A stretch of 64,000 nt of DNA from Micropterus salmoides (lineage: Eukaryota > Chordata > Actinopteri > Centrarchiformes > Centrarchidae), in assembly GCF_014851395.1 (NCBI RefSeq), contig NW_024040596.1, forward strand, positions 9,116,155 to 9,180,154, in the 5' to 3' direction. The translations under genes were made by a program, and so were the position numbers. This document shows positions 61,252 to 64,000 of this stretch, piece after piece (the stretch's first letter is position 1; each line of letters begins with the position of its first letter). A model generated the notes under the pieces. That model saw only the letters and a program-made list of their open reading frames with translations. It ran no database searches and was not told the origin of the DNA.

Positions 61252-61313
61252 CTCAGTGGTAGAGCGTGTGCTTCGCATGTGTAAGGTCCTGGGTTCAATC
61301 CCCAGCATCTCCA
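61252..61313 (+). pseudogene. tRNA-Ala copy 6, 5' truncated at the LINE junction
   Basis: Matches tRNA positions 11-72, with anticodon CGC. The 5' acceptor strand and first D-arm bases are missing and LINE sequence abuts instead, so it cannot fold as a tRNA. Confidence 0.9.
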
Positions 61314-61537
61314 ACATGGTGTCACTTTAATAATAATATTGGGCATAATAAAGAGCTCTTTGACTGGCTAACTGACGGCAATACAACTAATGATCTGCTG
61401 AAGACCAGACTACAAGCAAAATATGTTGAATCACACAAGTTTTCAATTTAGCAACAGTCTGGCACTGAGATTATTTTCCAATTTATGTGCAGATGTCACT
61501 CTGTCTTAGTCCATATGTATGGAAGCACAGCGTAAAA

Positions 61538-61609
61538 GGGGATGTAGCTTAGTGGTAGAGCGTGTGCTTCGCATGTGCAAGGTCCTGGGTTCAATCCCCA
61601 GCATCTCCA
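61538..61609 (+). tRNA. tRNA-Ala (CGC), copy 7
   Basis: Full length. The D stem has GCTT instead of GCTC, giving a G-U pair. The flanks copy those of copies 2-3 (61314-61537 resembles 59066-59289). Confidence 0.9.
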
Positions 61610-62220
61610 ACGCAATCTTATTTGAAGCGTATTGACATTAATCTACATGGAGGGTTTTAAGGGTGAACTTCATCCATCAAAAGTCAGAGGGTGCCCTCCA
61701 CCCTGCAATTGAACCTGAATCCATGACTTTTACCTAATTCAAGATGGCAGCACCAGGTGCAGATCTTGATGCAGATCTATGAAATCTTGAGTGCTAAAAT
61801 GTTAGATAGGTTGCCAATGTTTTTTAGATCAGATTGAGGACTTCACTGAATGATTTAGAATTTGACTTTTGATGGATTTATTTGTTTTGCTGCGGCAACT
61901 TACACTATGGATTAAAGCATATATATAAATAAATAAATACAATCATATACAGAAATTTAAATGTGTGAATACATGGATAAGTAAATTAATGAATAATTAT
62001 ACAAATTAATAAATAAGGACAAAAATGTGTGAATTTATAAACATATATATACAGTAATTGAATAAATACATAAATAAATGTAACATTTAAGTTGTGATTT
62101 ATTCATTTGATTATTAAGTATAACATTACATAATAATTATTTAAGCACTAAATTCTATAATGATTTATGTTTTTATATATTTAGTTTCAGCCCTTAAAAA
62201 CCTCAATAATTACACAGCTA
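61610..62220. other. AT-rich spacer, nothing recognised
   Basis: Low-complexity 'aataaataaat' wording at about 61920-62100. No exon or RNA. Confidence 0.45.
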
Positions 62221-62370
62221 GACAAAAAATATATATGATGACTAGACAAAAAGATCTGACAGTGCATTGTCTTTTTCTAGTGGCATGTATCAACTATTAT
62301 GGCTCAGTAACTCCTTTTTTAGTCCATTAAAGAAACATTGAACAGCACATACCAGGATTAATGACTGCGT

Positions 62371-62442
62371 TGGAGATGCTGGGGATTGAACCCAGGACCT
62401 TGTACATGCGAAGCACACGCTCTACCACTGAGCTACATCCCC
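62371..62442 (-). tRNA. tRNA-Ala (CGC), copy 8, minus strand
   Basis: A 72-nt reverse complement of copy 2, with intact stems, anticodon CGC and standard T loop. Confidence 0.95.
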
Positions 62443-62733
62443 TCCTGTGCTTTTGCAGATATGGACTAACACAGAGTGAAATCTCATCATCTGTTGGAAA
62501 ATAATCTCAGCGCCAAACTGTTGCTAAATTGAAAACTTGCGTGATGGCAATATATTTTGCAACCCAAGTCACTATAATGCATTTTGCTGTTAGTCTGGTC
62601 TTGAGCAAACCATTAGTTGTATCATTGCTGTTGGTTAGCCAGTCAAATTGTTCAATGAGATACTTTTAAAATCCTAAATGTATGCATACTGTCTAACAGC
62701 TCTTTCTCATGCCAAGTATTACTATTTAAGATG

Positions 62734-62804
62734 GGACATGTTGGGGATTGAATCCAGGATTTTGCACATGCAAAGTGCACACTACACCACTGAGTTACAT
62801 CCCC
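62734..62804 (-). pseudogene. tRNA-Ala copy 9, decayed, minus strand
   Basis: The body is recognisable with loop TTTGCAT (anticodon would be TGC), but the D stem (AACTC/GTAGT), T stem (CTGGA/CCCAA) and 3' acceptor strand are mutated. Probably inactive. Confidence 0.85.
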
Positions 62805-64000
62805 ACACTTACCTAACCAAGCTGACTCTGAAATAGATTTTGCGCCTGTCACATAGATTAAGATTAAACATTAAACCTTAACGTTAAGATTATCGTGTAT
62901 AGATGGTGTGTAGTCCTTGAAAAAGAAGCTACCTGAAGGTTAGTGACACATAAGCCTATTCACTCATTAACATTTCTGTGTGATTTCACCGTTCCTGACT
63001 CCACCAAATGACACAAAGGATTATATTTTTAAACTAAAACATGCTTTCTGTTGTTGCAGGAGACCCAGTCAGAGTGTCACTGTTGAGTGCGCTGCTCAGA
63101 GATCTTCACAGCAGTGTTGTAAACTGCAGATGCTGTAGGTTGGGTAATGGCACAAAATGGACACAAGAGGGAAACGTTTGCTTTTATTAGTGTGGATCAC
63201 AGTGATGCTGCGCAGGGGCAAATTCTCCAGAGAGATGGAAGGACAGCATTGCACTGATCTCCTCGGTCAGTACTTGTTGAGATATCTTAAGACAAACAGA
63301 CCTATCAAACCGCCTTAATTTATTTTAGGTCACTAAGGCAGAAGATCAAAACAAGCTGGCATACATGAAGCCCTGACATGTGGATGAATCCCAATATTCA
63401 CCAGGCTTTTACCTCTGCTAAAAGAGACTAAAAGCTGCATAGGACTGGTCTATATGAGTGAATCCTCTTCACTTTACACGTACACATTTTCATATGAATC
63501 AGCTGACTGACAACTTTAATATGACACCAACTGCTACAGCATCTGGAGTGTCTGCAATGTTCCTGTCATAAATGACAGTGTTCGACTGTAGATGTGACCA
63601 GCGTTGATTCAGATCTATTTCACTTCCTGTATAACAGGCTATGGTGCCACATAAACCTCCAGTGTGATACCTAAATGGCCATAATGTCACACCTGCCTGT
63701 GGAGTGTGATCCCGGATCAGCGCCTGTGTTGTAACGAGAGCAGGTATCTTTTTCATTATTCATTGATGCTGTCGTTACTTAATGACATCACTTGCATGGG
63801 TGCCGTTATCTCTTTCCCTATCCAAGGCCCAATAGCCAAAGTACACTCAGTGTCTGTCTGAGCAGGGTATGAAGTGAATTTATAATCATATACGGTACAT
63901 TTCAAGTTTCTGGCTCTTTGCTGGTGGTTTGATTTGATATAACTGAGCAGTGAGGGAACATTGAGTTAGATGCTGTATGTTTCCCTAAAATCTCAACTCA
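62805..64000. other. Noncoding end of window, one weak exon-like stretch
   Basis: A 'tgctttctgttgttgcag' word ending at 63059 looks like a splice acceptor and is followed by an open frame to about 63190, but the translation matches nothing I know. The rest shows no feature. Confidence 0.3.

Larger units (their letters stand above)
62225..62804 (-). repeat. Inverted copy of part of the tRNA-Ala array
   Basis: In reverse it reads as a copy 1-like tRNA, the copy 1-2 spacer (like 58700-58993), a tRNA, then the sequence that follows copy 3 (like 59362-59535). The copy 2-3 spacer and one tRNA are missing, as expected from recombination between neighbouring tRNA genes. Confidence 0.85.

Noticed and set aside
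63060..63190. Exon-like open stretch after an acceptor-like word
   Set aside because: No recognisable protein similarity and no partner exon or donor could be supported.

Overview
The window is vertebrate nuclear DNA, almost certainly from a teleost fish (a percomorph-like genome is my inference). It has large intron-rich genes, many CA/TG microsatellites, and the usual fish mix of degraded L2-like LINEs, Tc1-like and hAT elements, MITEs and tRNA-derived SINEs. There is no prokaryotic gene organisation and no CRISPR array. I did not find a new multi-gene system. What stands out is a tRNA array with inverted arms, some unusual splice sites, and clear signs of assembly error.

Layout: 1-1246 is a copy of 17580-18826, contains a dead LINE reverse-transcriptase fragment, and ends at a gap of exactly 500 N (1247-1746). 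A hAT fragment, an AT-rich minisatellite, a LINE tail and SINEs follow. fzd7 (Frizzled-7) lies on the minus strand at 8175-9879 as a single-exon gene carrying two single-base frameshifts. About 15 kb of noncoding, repeat-rich DNA separates it from als2 (alsin), which starts near 25.3 kb on the plus strand.

als2 has 39 coding exons between 27949 and 54020. With one single-base deletion in coding exon 20 allowed for, they give about 1628 residues: split RCC1-like domain, DH, PH, MORN repeats and VPS9. Its introns hold a complete non-autonomous hAT with an 8-bp target duplication, a TA-flanked MITE, an internally deleted Tc1-like element and other repeats.

From 58.6 to 62.8 kb there is a cluster of nine tRNA-Ala sequences: six intact with anticodon CGC, and three damaged. 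The flanks are repeated in direct and inverted order and an L2-like LINE fragment interrupts the cluster.

The head-to-head arrangement of fzd7 and als2 matches the human ALS2-CDK15-FZD7 region, but I see no CDK15 exons between them here. fzd7 acts in Wnt reception at the plasma membrane and als2 in Rab5/Rac1 endosomal signalling; nothing suggests a joint pathway beyond conserved synteny.
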